A DNA stretch of 25,342 bases from NCBI GenBank assembly GCA_051866775.1, contig JBJDXR010000046.1, positions 1 to 25,342 on the forward strand. The letters run 5' to 3'. The first letter of the stretch is position 1; each line of letters starts with the position of its first letter. The notes below the pieces were generated by a model. The model did not search any database. It worked only from the letters and a program-made list of their open reading frames with translations, and was not told where the DNA came from. Source of the DNA: RUG626 sp051866775. GTDB lineage: Bacteria > Bacillota > Clostridia > Oscillospirales > Oscillospiraceae. Below, one piece after another: positions 1 to 8,574 of the stretch. Position numbers and translations under genes: made by a program.

Positions 1-993
1 GACGACTATGAGCTGCCCGACGAAAAGATCTCGCTCTTCGAGGAGTGCGGCTGGGAGTACGTTACAGGAAAGGGCTATATCCATGTGTTCCGCGCACCTG
101 AGGGCAGCGAAGCGCCGGAATTTTACATGAAGCCTCAGCAGCAGGCGGTGACGCTGAAAAAGCTCCGCAGAAGCTATATACTCGCTCCGTTTGTGATACT
201 GTTTTGGCTGGCTTTTTATCTGCTGCTGTGTTTTTCGATGTCCAACGATACGCTCCCGGATGTATTCCGAAGCATCAACATGGGCTTTTACCGGGATCTG
301 GTTGAACACACGGCGCTTACACTGTTTTATGTAATAGTCTTAAGCGGAGCTGTTTTGGATCTGGCTTACGGCTGCTTCAGGACGATGCAGCTTTACCGCC
401 GTTTAAAGCGCGGAAAGGCGATAGACCACTCCCCAAAAAAGCGCAGGCTTGTATATAAGAGTGTAAGATGGGTGTTTTTGATACTTGCCGCGATGTCCCT
501 TGTGATGACAGCGGCCGAGCTTATATCTCACAAGAAATATGATATGCCGCAAAATTCCGATGGCCCTTATATAACACTGGACACCCTGGGTTATGAGGGG
601 GTGCGGGGGTACATATATAACGCAAGCCGGACTAGCAAGACCGAGCATATGTGCTCGCTCTTCGCGGAATATTGGAACACTTACGAGTGCCTGATATTGG
701 ATAACAGTGATGTCTGGCTCTATCAGGATGTGTATGAGCTTAAAGCCCAGGCGCTGACCCATAACTTCGCACTGGCGCTCATGGATGACGGTACCTTTGC
801 CCGGAGTGTTGAGGAGTACAGTGAGACCGACGTCCCCGGTTTTGAAAGCGCCTATATCTCCCGGTACGAGGCCGTGGCGATAAAAGGGGATTACGTTGTG
901 CGTATAGTGTATTTTCCACCGGACTACTACGAAAGCAGCGGCGATGCTGTAATTGAGGTTCTGGAAGCTATTGCCCGGCGGATAGGGTCATAA
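1..993 (+). CDS. DUF2812 family membrane protein, 5' end missing
   Basis: The frame is open from the first base, so the gene begins upstream of the window and only its last 330 codons are seen. The opening stretch, with the pattern GWEYVTGKGYIHVFRAPEG, is characteristic of the end of a DUF2812 domain. After it come three hydrophobic segments likely to span the membrane (about nucleotides 172-240, 310-370 and 463-525), then a soluble C-terminal part of about 140 residues probably outside the cell. In this family the DUF2812 gene usually follows a PadR-type transcription regulator; that partner would lie outside the window. The biochemical role is not known. A GTG at 85 could be mistaken for the start, but coding similarity runs well upstream of it. 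A strong hairpin terminator follows the stop codon. Confidence 0.85.
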   Translation, partial: DDYELPDEKISLFEECGWEYVTGKGYIHVFRAPEGSEAPEFYMKPQQQAVTLKKLRRSYILAPFVILFWLAFYLLLCFSMSNDTLPDVFRSINMGFYRDLVEHTALTLFYVIVLSGAVLDLAYGCFRTMQLYRRLKRGKAIDHSPKKRRLVYKSVRWVFLILAAMSLVMTAAELISHKKYDMPQNSDGPYITLDTLGYEGVRGYIYNASRTSKTEHMCSLFAEYWNTYECLILDNSDVWLYQDVYELKAQALTHNFALALMDDGTFARSVEEYSETDVPGFESAYISRYEAVAIKGDYVVRIVYFPPDYYESSGDAVIEVLEAIARRIGS

Positions 994-1001
994 AAGAAAG
1001 A

Positions 1002-1037
1002 AACAGCAGCGAAGCCCATGGCTTCGCTGCTGTTTTT
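1002..1037. terminator. Intrinsic terminator shared by converging genes
   Basis: A perfect 15-bp stem (AACAGCAGCGAAGCC pairing with GGCTTCGCTGCTGTT) with a 3-nt loop is followed by TTTTT on the plus strand. On the minus strand it is followed by the T-rich complement of AAAAGAAAG. It sits between the converging DUF2812 gene and uraA, and can end transcripts from both. Confidence 0.88.
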
Positions 1038-1055
1038 AACAAAGAGGTTTAATGC

Positions 1056-2393
1056 TTATGACTTTTTCCTGTTAAGCAGGATGTTTGTGAGAATACCGAG
1101 GATAAGAGCGCAGGCGATCTCGGTGATGGTCACTATTGCGTTGCCGTTTGCGTCTGAACCGAAGGAGAGGGAGAAACCACCGATACCGGCGATGAGGATA
1201 ACGCAGACCACAAACAGGTTGCGGTTGTCGTTCAGGTCTACCTTCTGGACCATTTTAAGGCCGGATACTGCTATGAAGCCGTAGAGGGCCATACATACGC
1301 CGCCCATAACGCAGTTGGGGATGGAGTTCAGGAAGGCGACGAACGGGGTAAAGAGGGAGATTATCATGCAGAGGACAGCTGCGGTGATTATGGTATAGAC
1401 GGAGGCGTTCTTGGTAATAGCCACGCAGCCGACAGACTCGCCGTAGGTGGTGTTGGGGCAGCCTCCAAAGAGAGCGCCGGCTATGGATCCGACACCGTCA
1501 CCGAGAAGCGTGCGGTGAAGTCCCGGGTTTTCGAGGAGATCCTGGCCGATAATACTGGAAAGGTTCTTGTGGTCGGCGATGTGCTCGGCAAAGACGACGA
1601 AAGCGACTGGCATATAAGCCACAGCAATCGTCAGAGCGTAGGAGCCGGTGAATTCGCTTACTCCCTTTGCAGCGGAGAGGAAGGTGAAGTCAGGTATGGA
1701 GAACACACTATCAAGCTCCTTAAAGGAGTCAAAGTTGATGACCTTCAGAGCATCGATACCAGCAGAATTACCGATGACGGTGAAGATAGCCGCAATTGCG
1801 TAGCCGGAGAGGATTCCTATGATGAAGGGGATGAGCTTTCCGGTCTTCTTTCCGTAGACAGAGCAGCACATGGTCACGCCGAGAGTGATAAGGCCGCAGA
1901 GAATGGCTATGTAAGGGGAGCCGCCTGCAGGGGCGGTCTGAAGGTCTCCTATAGCGTTGCCGGCAAGGGACAGTCCGATGATCGCGACTGTAGGTCCGAT
2001 AACCACTGCGGGCATGAGCTTGTTGATCCAGCCGACGCCTACGAACTTAACAATGACAGCGATAATTACATAAACAAGTCCGGCACAGACAGCACCGAAG
2101 ATAAGGCCTGCAAAGCCGAGCGACATGGAGACGCCTCCGGCGAAGGCGACCAGCATGGAGTTGATGAATGCGAAGCTGGAGCCGAGGAAAACAGGGCTGT
2201 TTGCCTTTGTGAAGAGCACATAGACGAGTGTGCCCACGCCTGCTCCGAAGAGTGCCGCGGCAGGGCTCATACCGTTGCCGATAATCATGGGGACGGCGAG
2301 CGTTGCGGCCATGATCGCGAGAACCTGCTGGATTGCGAAAACAATTAGCTGCGCGAATTTTGGTTTGTCTTTGACGTTGAAAATCAGATCCAT
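1056..2393 (-). CDS. uraA: Uracil permease, NCS2 nucleobase:cation symporter
   Basis: This 445-residue polytopic membrane protein matches the length and pattern of the UraA/PyrP branch of the NCS2 (xanthine/uracil permease) family. It is almost wholly hydrophobic, with some 12-14 membrane segments. Family signatures are the N-terminal stretch FAIQQVLAIMAATLAVP, the FAEHIADHKN segment carrying the substrate-site glutamate, and the NTTYGESVGCVAITKNAS segment. It imports uracil, probably with protons, for salvage through UMP. The ATG at 2393 follows a GGGAG ribosome binding site. It lies 30 nt downstream of pyrR in the same direction, so both should be co-transcribed and governed by the PyrR attenuator upstream. 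Uracil is inferred from the pyrR linkage; xanthine or another nucleobase cannot be excluded from sequence alone. Confidence 0.92.
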   Translation of the reverse strand: MDLIFNVKDKPKFAQLIVFAIQQVLAIMAATLAVPMIIGNGMSPAAALFGAGVGTLVYVLFTKANSPVFLGSSFAFINSMLVAFAGGVSMSLGFAGLIFGAVCAGLVYVIIAVIVKFVGVGWINKLMPAVVIGPTVAIIGLSLAGNAIGDLQTAPAGGSPYIAILCGLITLGVTMCCSVYGKKTGKLIPFIIGILSGYAIAAIFTVIGNSAGIDALKVINFDSFKELDSVFSIPDFTFLSAAKGVSEFTGSYALTIAVAYMPVAFVVFAEHIADHKNLSSIIGQDLLENPGLHRTLLGDGVGSIAGALFGGCPNTTYGESVGCVAITKNASVYTIITAAVLCMIISLFTPFVAFLNSIPNCVMGGVCMALYGFIAVSGLKMVQKVDLNDNRNLFVVCVILIAGIGGFSLSFGSDANGNAIVTITEIACALILGILTNILLNRKKS

Positions 2394-2423
2394 ATCTTTT
2401 CTCCCTCTTAAAAAATATTTTGT

Positions 2424-2969
2424 TTATATATTTTCATAGATACTGACATTTGTCTCCCCGTCAGTCTCCATGAGTTTAACAGATACAACCTCACTGCGGG
2501 AGGTCGGGATATTCTTGCCGATGAAATTTGCTTTTATCGGAAGCTCCGTATGTCCGCGGTCAATAAGCGTGAAGAGCTGTATGCGCGCCGGCCTGCCCAA
2601 ATCCGTCACCGCGTCCATAGCTGCGCGGGCGGTGCGCCCGGTAAATATAACATCGTCCACCAGAATGACGATTTTCCCTTCCACAGAAAACGGGACCTTT
2701 GTGCCGGAAACCACGGGGATAGGGGAGATCATAGAGAGATCGTCGCGATAGAGTGTGATGTCAAGCTCGCCGACGGGAACGTCAACCCCCTCGATCTTTT
2801 TTATATTCTCAGCAAGCCGTTGTGCAAGGGGGACCCCGCGGGATTTTATTCCGATCAGACATACCCCGCCGACCCCATGATTCTTTTCGATTATCTGGTG
2901 AGATATGCGGACAAGCGTGCGTTCTACGCTGTCCTTGTCCATTATTAGTGCCTTAAAACGCAGGGACAC
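2424..2969 (-). CDS. pyrR: Bifunctional pyr operon regulator / uracil phosphoribosyltransferase
   Basis: PyrR binds the leader RNA of pyrimidine genes when UMP/UTP is high and favours termination; it also has uracil phosphoribosyltransferase activity. The 181-residue product has the family opening (SLRFKALIMDKDSVERTL), the type I phosphoribosyltransferase PRPP loop VILVDDVIFTGRT at about residues 101-113, and the SLRFKAL and SRSEVVSVKL segments seen in PyrR proteins. I chose the GTG at 2969 because GGGGTGAT lies just upstream at good spacing and the product then aligns with family length. The longer reading from 3032 would start inside the leader terminator. The gene is first in a pyrR-uraA operon, with a promoter, PyrR-binding hairpin and terminator upstream, so it is very likely autoregulated. 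Confidence 0.95.
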   Translation of the reverse strand: MSLRFKALIMDKDSVERTLVRISHQIIEKNHGVGGVCLIGIKSRGVPLAQRLAENIKKIEGVDVPVGELDITLYRDDLSMISPIPVVSGTKVPFSVEGKIVILVDDVIFTGRTARAAMDAVTDLGRPARIQLFTLIDRGHTELPIKANFIGKNIPTSRSEVVSVKLMETDGETNVSIYENI

Positions 2970-3006
2970 ACAATCACCCCGAAAGAGTATTGAGGCAGCG
3001 GCGCAG

Positions 3007-3035
3007 AAAAAAAGCCCTGCCGTGTATGGCAAGGC
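3007..3035 (-). terminator. Attenuator terminator in the pyrR-uraA leader
   Basis: Read on the minus strand, GCCTTGCC pairs with GGCAGGGC (one G-U pair) across a 6-nt loop and is followed by seven T residues. The 5' arm CCTTGCC is complementary to GGCAAGG in the upstream PyrR-binding hairpin, so the leader can instead form an antiterminator. This is the expected three-stem switch. Confidence 0.87.
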
Positions 3036-3055
3036 ACAGAGGTATTCTATCAGTT

Positions 3056-3094
3056 GACACCTTGCCGGTCTCTCTGTACCGCCTTAAAGATATC
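3056..3094 (-). promoter_or_regulatory. PyrR-binding anti-antiterminator hairpin
   Basis: On the minus strand GATATCTT pairs with AAGGTGTC over 8 bp (including G-U pairs) to make a lower stem. Above it is an asymmetric internal loop, then CGGT/ACCG enclosing ACAGAGAG. This is the layout of the PyrR-binding RNA of Firmicutes, whose conserved core contains CNGNGAG. Bound PyrR would hold this hairpin, stop GGCAAGG from pairing with the downstream CCTTGCC, and let the terminator at 3007-3035 form. It lies between the promoter and pyrR, where such an element is expected. Confidence 0.85.
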
Positions 3095-3102
3095 CTTGTG
3101 AA

Positions 3103-3132
3103 AATATATCACCTGATATACAGGGCTGTCAA
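3103..3132 (-). promoter_or_regulatory. Promoter of pyrR-uraA
   Basis: Minus strand -35 TTGACA (3132-3127) and -10 TATATT (3108-3103) are separated by 18 nt. The predicted transcript start, near 3096, lies immediately upstream of the PyrR-binding hairpin. Confidence 0.75.
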
Positions 3133-3223
3133 GTAAAAACCGCAATATATTGTTTTTTTGTAGAATATGCCGTCAAAAACACCTAAACGGTAAAAATCTT
3201 AAAAATTTATTTCGCTAAAACAG

Positions 3224-3252
3224 TTGCAAAGGAGAAAAATATGTATTAAACT
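3224..3252 (+). promoter_or_regulatory. Possible lysA promoter
   Basis: TTGCAA and TAAACT are spaced 17 nt apart in AT-rich DNA, with a predicted start about 27 nt before the lysA ATG. The match to the sigma-A consensus is modest. I found no lysine riboswitch or T-box between this point and lysA. Confidence 0.35.
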
Positions 3253-3285
3253 TTAAAAAGCTTAATTTCTTTGGAGGTAATATTA

Positions 3286-4524
3286 ATGAAAAGGACGTTT
3301 GCAACAGCGGACCAGTTCGCTGCGATAGCAGAGGAATACGGCACACCTATCCACGTCTATGACGAGCGTGGAATTCGTGAGAATGCGCGAAAGCTTTATA
3401 AGGCATTTTCATGGAATAAGGGGTTCAAGGAGTATTTCGCTGTCAAGGCAACGCCCACGCCACGCATACTTAAGATACTGCAGGAAGAGGGATGCGGTGT
3501 TGACTGCTCGTCCTTGACCGAGCTTATGATGAGCGAGCGCTGCGGCTTTTCCGGAAGCGATATAATGTTCTCCTCTAATGAGACGCCGAAGGCCGATATG
3601 CTGAAAGCCCGTGAGCTTAACGCGTACATAAACCTCGACGACTACACCCATGTGGAGTTCCTGAACAACCTTTGCGGCATACCGGAGAATATCTGCTGCC
3701 GCTATAACCCCGGCGGAGTCTTTTCCGTTGCCAACCAGATAATGGATAACCCCCGCGACGCCAAATACGGCATGACCCGCGGTCAGATGAAGAACGCTTA
3801 CCGCGACCTTATCGCGTTAGGCGCAAAAAACTTCGGAATCCATGCTTTTCTGGTGTCAAACACAGTGATGAATGAATATTATCCGATGATGGCGCGTCAG
3901 CTCTTTGAGCTGGCGGTGGAGCTTCGTGACACCACCGGTGCGCATATCAGCTTTGTAAACCTGTCCGGAGGTATAGGGATACCCTATTATCCTGACCAGA
4001 TAGCCCCGAATATCGAGGTAATAAGCGATGGTGTACGCGAGGCCTACAACGATATACTTGTCCCCGCCGGAATGGATGATGTGAAGATATTCACTGAGCT
4101 TGGCCGCTATATGCTTGGACCCTACGGCTGCCTTCTCACACGTGCAGTACACCAAAAGCACATCTATAAGGAGTATGTTGGTGTAGACGCCTGCGCCTGT
4201 AACCTGATGCGGCCTGCGATGTACGGCGCTTATCACCACATAACTGTTCTGGGCAAGGAGAATGAACCTCAGGATCATCTCTACGACGTGGTTGGCTCCC
4301 TGTGCGAGAATAACGATAAGTTTGCCATAGACCGTGAGCTGCCGGAGATAGATATCGGGGATTTGCTTGTTATCCACGACACAGGCGCCCATGGCCACGC
4401 AATGGGCTATAACTATAACGGTAAGCTCCGCTCCGCCGAGGTGCTTCTGCGCGAGGATGGAACGACCGAGCTTATCCGCCGCGCTGAGACGCCGGATGAC
4501 TATTTTGCCACGATGATATTCTGA
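3286..4524 (+). CDS. lysA: Diaminopimelate decarboxylase
   Basis: This 412-residue fold-type III PLP enzyme is expected to remove CO2 from meso-diaminopimelate to give L-lysine, the last step of the DAP pathway. The PLP-binding lysine is K54 in EYFAVKATP. The glycine-rich phosphate loop is seen in NLSGGIGIPYYPD. The catalytic C-E-N-x-D box is in GSLCENNDKFA, near residue 345, and HDTGAHGHAMGYNYNGK corresponds to the conserved C-terminal motif before the end. I chose the ATG at 3286 because GGAGGT lies 7 nt upstream; the frame continues back to a TTG at 3271 that overlaps this ribosome binding site. The gene stands alone between its own weak promoter and a strong terminator. A related amino-acid decarboxylase is possible but less likely given the motif set. 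Confidence 0.9.
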   Translation: MKRTFATADQFAAIAEEYGTPIHVYDERGIRENARKLYKAFSWNKGFKEYFAVKATPTPRILKILQEEGCGVDCSSLTELMMSERCGFSGSDIMFSSNETPKADMLKARELNAYINLDDYTHVEFLNNLCGIPENICCRYNPGGVFSVANQIMDNPRDAKYGMTRGQMKNAYRDLIALGAKNFGIHAFLVSNTVMNEYYPMMARQLFELAVELRDTTGAHISFVNLSGGIGIPYYPDQIAPNIEVISDGVREAYNDILVPAGMDDVKIFTELGRYMLGPYGCLLTRAVHQKHIYKEYVGVDACACNLMRPAMYGAYHHITVLGKENEPQDHLYDVVGSLCENNDKFAIDRELPEIDIGDLLVIHDTGAHGHAMGYNYNGKLRSAEVLLREDGTTELIRRAETPDDYFATMIF

Positions 4525-4539
4525 GCTGAAGCTTAATAT

Positions 4540-4573
4540 GAGAGGGCCGGATCCTTTCCGGCCCTCTCTTTTT
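4540..4573 (+). terminator. lysA intrinsic terminator
   Basis: GAGAGGGCCGGA pairs with TCCGGCCCTCTC (12 bp, 5-nt loop) and is followed by TTTTT on the plus strand, 15 nt after the lysA stop codon. Confidence 0.92.
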
Positions 4574-4580
4574 ATCGTCA

Positions 4581-4621
4581 GAAGAAAACCCCGGAACTCA
4601 GTTAACTGAGTTCCGGGGTTT
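4581..4621 (-). terminator. ftsH operon intrinsic terminator
   Basis: A 16-bp perfect stem (AAACCCCGGAACTCAG with its complement, loop TTAA) is followed on the minus strand by TTTTCTTC. It lies 17 nt past the ftsH stop codon, directly facing the lysA terminator, so the two converging units are insulated from each other. Confidence 0.88.
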
Positions 4622-4637
4622 ATGGTTTAATTGATGC

Positions 4638-6644
4638 TTATTTATTTTCGCCGGTATTATTATCATCAGTGGAGCCGTCAGTAAAAATACCTTTTTCCTC
4701 AAGCTCCTTACGCTTTGCGTCCTCAAGGGCCTCCGTTTTGATATCCTCAATTATAGTATCGTTAGAGGCTGTGCTTGTGGGAGTGTTGTCCTCAGGGGGC
4801 AGCTCGCCGTTGTGGTCGCACATATAATTAAACTGCTCGCCGGTCATTGACTCGTGCTCCAGCAGATATTCCGCCGTGGCAATGAGCATATCCCGGTGCT
4901 CCTCCAGCAACTCCTCACACTGCTTTGATGCCTCGTCGAAGATGCGTTTGATTTCCTCATCGATTATTGCGGCGGTCTCCTCAGAGTAGCTCTTGGTCTG
5001 ACCGAAATCGCGTCCAATGAAGATGCTGTGTCCGCTGGAATCAAAGGATATAGGTCCGAGCCTGTCGGACATACCGTAGACCGTCACCATATTTCTCGCG
5101 ATTGCCGTGGCCTGCTGAATATCGCCGGAAGCGCCGGTGGATATATCGTCCATAAACAGCTTCTCAGCTACCCTTCCGCCCAAGGCCATGACTATCTGGG
5201 AGAACATCCTGCCCTTGGAGGCGAAGGACTGATCCTCCTCGGGACGGAACAGCGTAAAGCCGCCGGCGCCCTTACGTGGGATTATTGTTATATAGTGTAC
5301 CGGATCGACGTTCTCAAGGTATTTGCCGGCTATAGCGTGACCTGCCTCGTGATAGGCGGTCAGCCTGCGCTCCTTCTCAGACACCTTGCGGCTCTTCTTT
5401 TCTGGACCCATCTCAACCTTGAGTATGGCGTCGTCCACCTCAGCCATGGATATGAAGGGCTTGTTGCGTCGGGCTGCCAGAAGTGCCGACTCGTTCATCA
5501 GGTTCTCCAGATCAGCGCCGGTAAAGCCCGGGGTGCCTTTAGCAATGCTGGCAAGGTCAACATCCTCAGCGAGTGATTTGCCGCGGGCGTGTATCTTTAG
5601 GATCTCCTCACGGCCCTTGACGTCGGGCATTCCCACATATATCTGACGGTCAAAGCGTCCCGGACGGAGAAGTGCGGAGTCAAGGATATCCGCGCGGTTT
5701 GTAGCAGCCATAACGATAACACCCTCGTTGGTGTTGAAGCCATCCATTTCAACAAGCAGCTGGTTGAGGGTCTGCTCGCGCTCGTCATGTCCGCCGCCGA
5801 GTCCTGAGCCGCGCTGACGGCCCACGGCGTCGATCTCATCAATGAATATTATCGCCGGGGCGAGCTTTTTTGCCTGTTCAAACAGGTCACGTACACGGGA
5901 TGCACCAACGCCCACATAAAGCTCCACAAAATCGGAGCCGGATATTGACAGGAACTGTACATTGGCCTCACCTGCGACCGCCTTTGCGAGGAGGGTTTTA
6001 CCGGTTCCCGGAGGGCCTACAAGCAGAACGCCCTTTGGTATCCTGGCTCCGAGGGCGGTGTACTTCTGCGGAGCCTTAAGGAAGTCAACTATTTCCTCAA
6101 GCTCGGCCTTTTCTTCGTCAGCTCCGGCCACGTCTTTAAAAGTAACACGCTTTTTATCCTCGCTGGCAAGGCGTGTGCGGGCCTTGCCGAAGCGCCCGAC
6201 GCCTCCGGCGCCGCCGCCGCTGTTGGCGCGGTTCATCATGACGTACCATATAACGATGAATATGACCATTATGATCACATAGGGGAGGATGGTTATCCAC
6301 CACGGAGTCTCCCAGGCCGGCTCATAGTTATACGTGAGAATTCCGTTACGCCACTGATCGGTTATAAGCTCACTGAGATCCTCATAGAAGATCGAAACGC
6401 TTAAAAGCTCGTGATACACATTTGTCAGGCCGTTAAGGGGCTGCCTGAGTGTGAGATAAACAACGTTGTCCTCAATGGTAAAATACTCTACATTTTCCTG
6501 CTCAAACTGCTGGCGCATCTCTGAATAACTGATGCCGGTGTAAGAGCTGTCCTGAGAACTGAGCAGATATATAGTCGCGATCAGTATGATCAGTATGAAT
6601 ATATAAAACCCAATATCAGGTTTGCGGTTAGGTTTCTTGTTCAA
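4638..6644 (-). CDS. ftsH: ATP-dependent zinc metalloprotease FtsH
   Basis: FtsH is a membrane-anchored hexameric AAA+ protease that extracts and degrades membrane and regulatory proteins. The 668-residue product has two membrane segments (about residues 12-28 and 115-136) flanking an extracytoplasmic domain. The AAA+ module has Walker A GPPGTGKT at 210-217, Walker B IIFIDE at 265-270 and the second region of homology RPGRFDRQIYV near 328-338. The zinc site is HEAGH at 432-436, with D508 in GASGDIQQ as the likely third ligand. A charged C-terminal tail of about 60 residues follows the protease domain. The start is a TTG at 6644 with a weak GAAGTGA site upstream; the weak start may hold expression down. 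It is last in the operon, 44 nt after hpt, an order known from many Firmicutes. Confidence 0.97.
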   Translation of the reverse strand: MNKKPNRKPDIGFYIFILIILIATIYLLSSQDSSYTGISYSEMRQQFEQENVEYFTIEDNVVYLTLRQPLNGLTNVYHELLSVSIFYEDLSELITDQWRNGILTYNYEPAWETPWWITILPYVIIMVIFIVIWYVMMNRANSGGGAGGVGRFGKARTRLASEDKKRVTFKDVAGADEEKAELEEIVDFLKAPQKYTALGARIPKGVLLVGPPGTGKTLLAKAVAGEANVQFLSISGSDFVELYVGVGASRVRDLFEQAKKLAPAIIFIDEIDAVGRQRGSGLGGGHDEREQTLNQLLVEMDGFNTNEGVIVMAATNRADILDSALLRPGRFDRQIYVGMPDVKGREEILKIHARGKSLAEDVDLASIAKGTPGFTGADLENLMNESALLAARRNKPFISMAEVDDAILKVEMGPEKKSRKVSEKERRLTAYHEAGHAIAGKYLENVDPVHYITIIPRKGAGGFTLFRPEEDQSFASKGRMFSQIVMALGGRVAEKLFMDDISTGASGDIQQATAIARNMVTVYGMSDRLGPISFDSSGHSIFIGRDFGQTKSYSEETAAIIDEEIKRIFDEASKQCEELLEEHRDMLIATAEYLLEHESMTGEQFNYMCDHNGELPPEDNTPTSTASNDTIIEDIKTEALEDAKRKELEEKGIFTDGSTDDNNTGENK

Positions 6645-6688
6645 AAGCTATCACTTCTTTCTGACGGATATGTCTGTTAGCGGCAGCC

Positions 6689-7228
6689 TCAGGCGTAGAT
6701 TTCCGGCTTGAGTACGCCTATGTAGGGGAGGTTGCGGTAACGTTCAGCGTAGTCGAGTCCATATCCGACGATGAACGCGTCGGGGCAGGTAAAGCCAACA
6801 TAGTCCGGCACTATATCCGAGCGGCGTCTTGCGGGCTTATCTAAGAGGGCACAAATCGTTATGGATTCAGGCTCGCGGGCATTGATGTAGTTTTTTAGGT
6901 AAGAGAGGGTAACTCCGGAGTCAAGAATATCCTCAATAAGGATCACGTGGCGTCCCTGAACATCATAGCTCAGGTCCTTGGTGATCTTAACGGCCCCGGT
7001 TGTTGTTGTGCCGTTGCCATAGGAGGAGACGGCCATAAAGTCTATGTCACAATATGTGGTAATGTTTCGCATTAGATCGGCCATGAATACGAAGGAACCT
7101 TTCAGGACGCCGACAATAAGGGGATTTTTGCCGTCGAAATCCTCGGTTATCTGTTTTCCGAGCTCACTTACACGGGCAGCAAGCTGGTCAGCTGAGAAAA
7201 AGATTCTTTCAATGTCTTTTTCAATCAT
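6689..7228 (-). CDS. hpt: Hypoxanthine phosphoribosyltransferase
   Basis: The enzyme joins hypoxanthine or guanine to PRPP to give IMP or GMP in purine salvage. The 179-residue length is typical. The PRPP-binding loop is VILIEDILDSGVTL at residues 95-108, and GVLKGSFVFMADL near residue 40 is the conserved pyrophosphate-binding region. KPARRRSDIVPDYVGF and FIVGYGLDYAERYRNLPYIGVL are family features at the C-terminus. The ATG overlaps the tilS stop codon by 4 nt (ATGA), which indicates translational coupling. The tilS-hpt-ftsH order is widespread in Firmicutes. Confidence 0.96.
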   Translation of the reverse strand: MIEKDIERIFFSADQLAARVSELGKQITEDFDGKNPLIVGVLKGSFVFMADLMRNITTYCDIDFMAVSSYGNGTTTTGAVKITKDLSYDVQGRHVILIEDILDSGVTLSYLKNYINAREPESITICALLDKPARRRSDIVPDYVGFTCPDAFIVGYGLDYAERYRNLPYIGVLKPEIYA

Positions 7229-8574
7229 AAATCTGATATCTCCTCAACTTTTACTTTTAATACGCTGTCACCGGGTGAGGGCCTGACGCGAACATCGCAG
7301 CCAATGCCGGGGATCGCGACCGGGCCAAGCTCATCACATATGACGGGTACGGCAGCGCGAGCATGCGCGGGGATCTTTTTATCTATAAAAAGCCTTTTCA
7401 GGCTCTTTGCGCCGGATTTTTCCGACAGACGGATAGAATCACCTGTGTTCCGAGGTCTAACTGTTATCTTACCACAGATGCTGTCACTTTTGAACAGAAA
7501 AGTAGTTAAAGATTTGTAAATCTCGCACATTGATAGTATTGTAGCCGCGGTAAAGCGGAGGCCAAGCTCCTCTATTGTGAGGACGCCATCTGTTGGAAGC
7601 TCCCGCGGCTCAAAGGTCTTGACCTCAGCCTCCGAAAAAACAAGCCGGTCATATTGCCGCCTTACCGTAAGCCCGGGAAGGGACAGGCGGCCTGAGGGGG
7701 AGCCTGAGCCTGCAAGCTCCAAAACGGACTTGACGTGCCCGTAGGATATGCCGTCACCGCAGCAGAGCCTGACAACCCGGGTGGCTACAGGCTCGGGAAG
7801 CTCGCATAGAAGCGCGGCGGGAAGCGAGTTATCTGATAGGTTATCGGAGACAAAATCCTGCGCCATGGATTGGATAAACCGCTCATCCCGGCGCAAAAGC
7901 GCCGTCATATCGGCGCAGGCCCGGCCGACAGCCGGGTTAAGATCCCGCAGGACAGGCACAACGTGGTGGCGTATTCTGTTGCGGGCATAGTCATCGGAAA
8001 AATTAGATGAATCCTCCCGATGGGATACGCCGTGCTTAAGATTGTAGCTTTCGATGTCTTTGCGGGTCAGACACAGAAGCGGGCGGATTATGTTATCACG
8101 GACAGGCGGTATCCCGCCGAGTCCCAAAAGCCCTGTGCCGCGGGCGATGCGCATAAGGACGGTCTCAAGGTTATCATCAGCCGTGTGGGCGGTGGCAATT
8201 TTTGAGGCTCCGCTTTTCTCTGCGGTATCGTAAAAAAAGCTGTATCGCATGGAACGTGCGGTCTCCTCGATGCCGGCCCCGCTTTTTTCAGCCACAGCCT
8301 TTACATCACCGGAGCCGATGTAAAGAGGGACGCCCATTTTACGGCACCAGTCGGAGACAAAGGCTTCATCCCCGTCTGATTCCTCTCCGCGCAGCTTGTG
8401 GTTAAAGTGCGCGGCGATCACGGAAAAACCCATGGTGTCTGAAAGGGAGGCCATCAAATGCAGAAGGCACATGGAATCGGCCCCGCCGGACACACATACA
8501 AGTACAGAACCGTATTTTGGAAGCATATCATATTCTTGACAAAAATCAATAATATTTTTCAGTTTATCGTCCAT
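7225..8574 (-). CDS. tilS: tRNA(Ile)-lysidine synthase
   Basis: TilS adenylates C34 of the CAU-anticodon tRNA-Ile and attaches lysine, so that it reads AUA instead of AUG; the gene is essential in most bacteria. The N-type ATP-pyrophosphatase P-loop SGGADS is at residues 29-34 and is followed by AAHFNHKLRGEESDGDEAFV, with the HFNHxLR element typical of TilS. TARNxRYxFF-like and HTADDNLETVLMRIARGTGLLGL segments are also present. The C-terminal TilS domain is visible as VRPRNTGDSIRL and SLKRLFIDKKIP. The 449-residue length is typical for the long form. The ATG at 8574 overlaps the dnaB stop codon by one base (TAATG), and its own stop overlaps the hpt start, so all three are tightly coupled. Confidence 0.96.
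   Translation of the reverse strand: MDDKLKNIIDFCQEYDMLPKYGSVLVCVSGGADSMCLLHLMASLSDTMGFSVIAAHFNHKLRGEESDGDEAFVSDWCRKMGVPLYIGSGDVKAVAEKSGAGIEETARSMRYSFFYDTAEKSGASKIATAHTADDNLETVLMRIARGTGLLGLGGIPPVRDNIIRPLLCLTRKDIESYNLKHGVSHREDSSNFSDDYARNRIRHHVVPVLRDLNPAVGRACADMTALLRRDERFIQSMAQDFVSDNLSDNSLPAALLCELPEPVATRVVRLCCGDGISYGHVKSVLELAGSGSPSGRLSLPGLTVRRQYDRLVFSEAEVKTFEPRELPTDGVLTIEELGLRFTAATILSMCEIYKSLTTFLFKSDSICGKITVRPRNTGDSIRLSEKSGAKSLKRLFIDKKIPAHARAAVPVICDELGPVAIPGIGCDVRVRPSPGDSVLKVKVEEISDL

Noticed and set aside
1515..2348. A 277-codon open frame on the plus strand across uraA
   Set aside because: It is highly charged low-complexity sequence that mirrors the hydrophobic codons of uraA on the other strand; it has no family features and no ribosome binding site.
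2970..3032. Longer pyrR reading starting at 3032
   Set aside because: It would begin inside the leader terminator and adds residues foreign to the PyrR family; the GTG at 2969 has the ribosome binding site.
3225..3250. AAGGAG followed by ATG TAT TAA upstream of lysA, as a minimal upstream reading frame
   Set aside because: It overlaps the only plausible lysA promoter, so it may not even be transcribed; there is no structure to support regulation.
3133..3285. Lysine riboswitch or T-box upstream of lysA
   Set aside because: The space is too short for a lysine riboswitch with its terminator, and none of the conserved junction or T-box sequences is visible.
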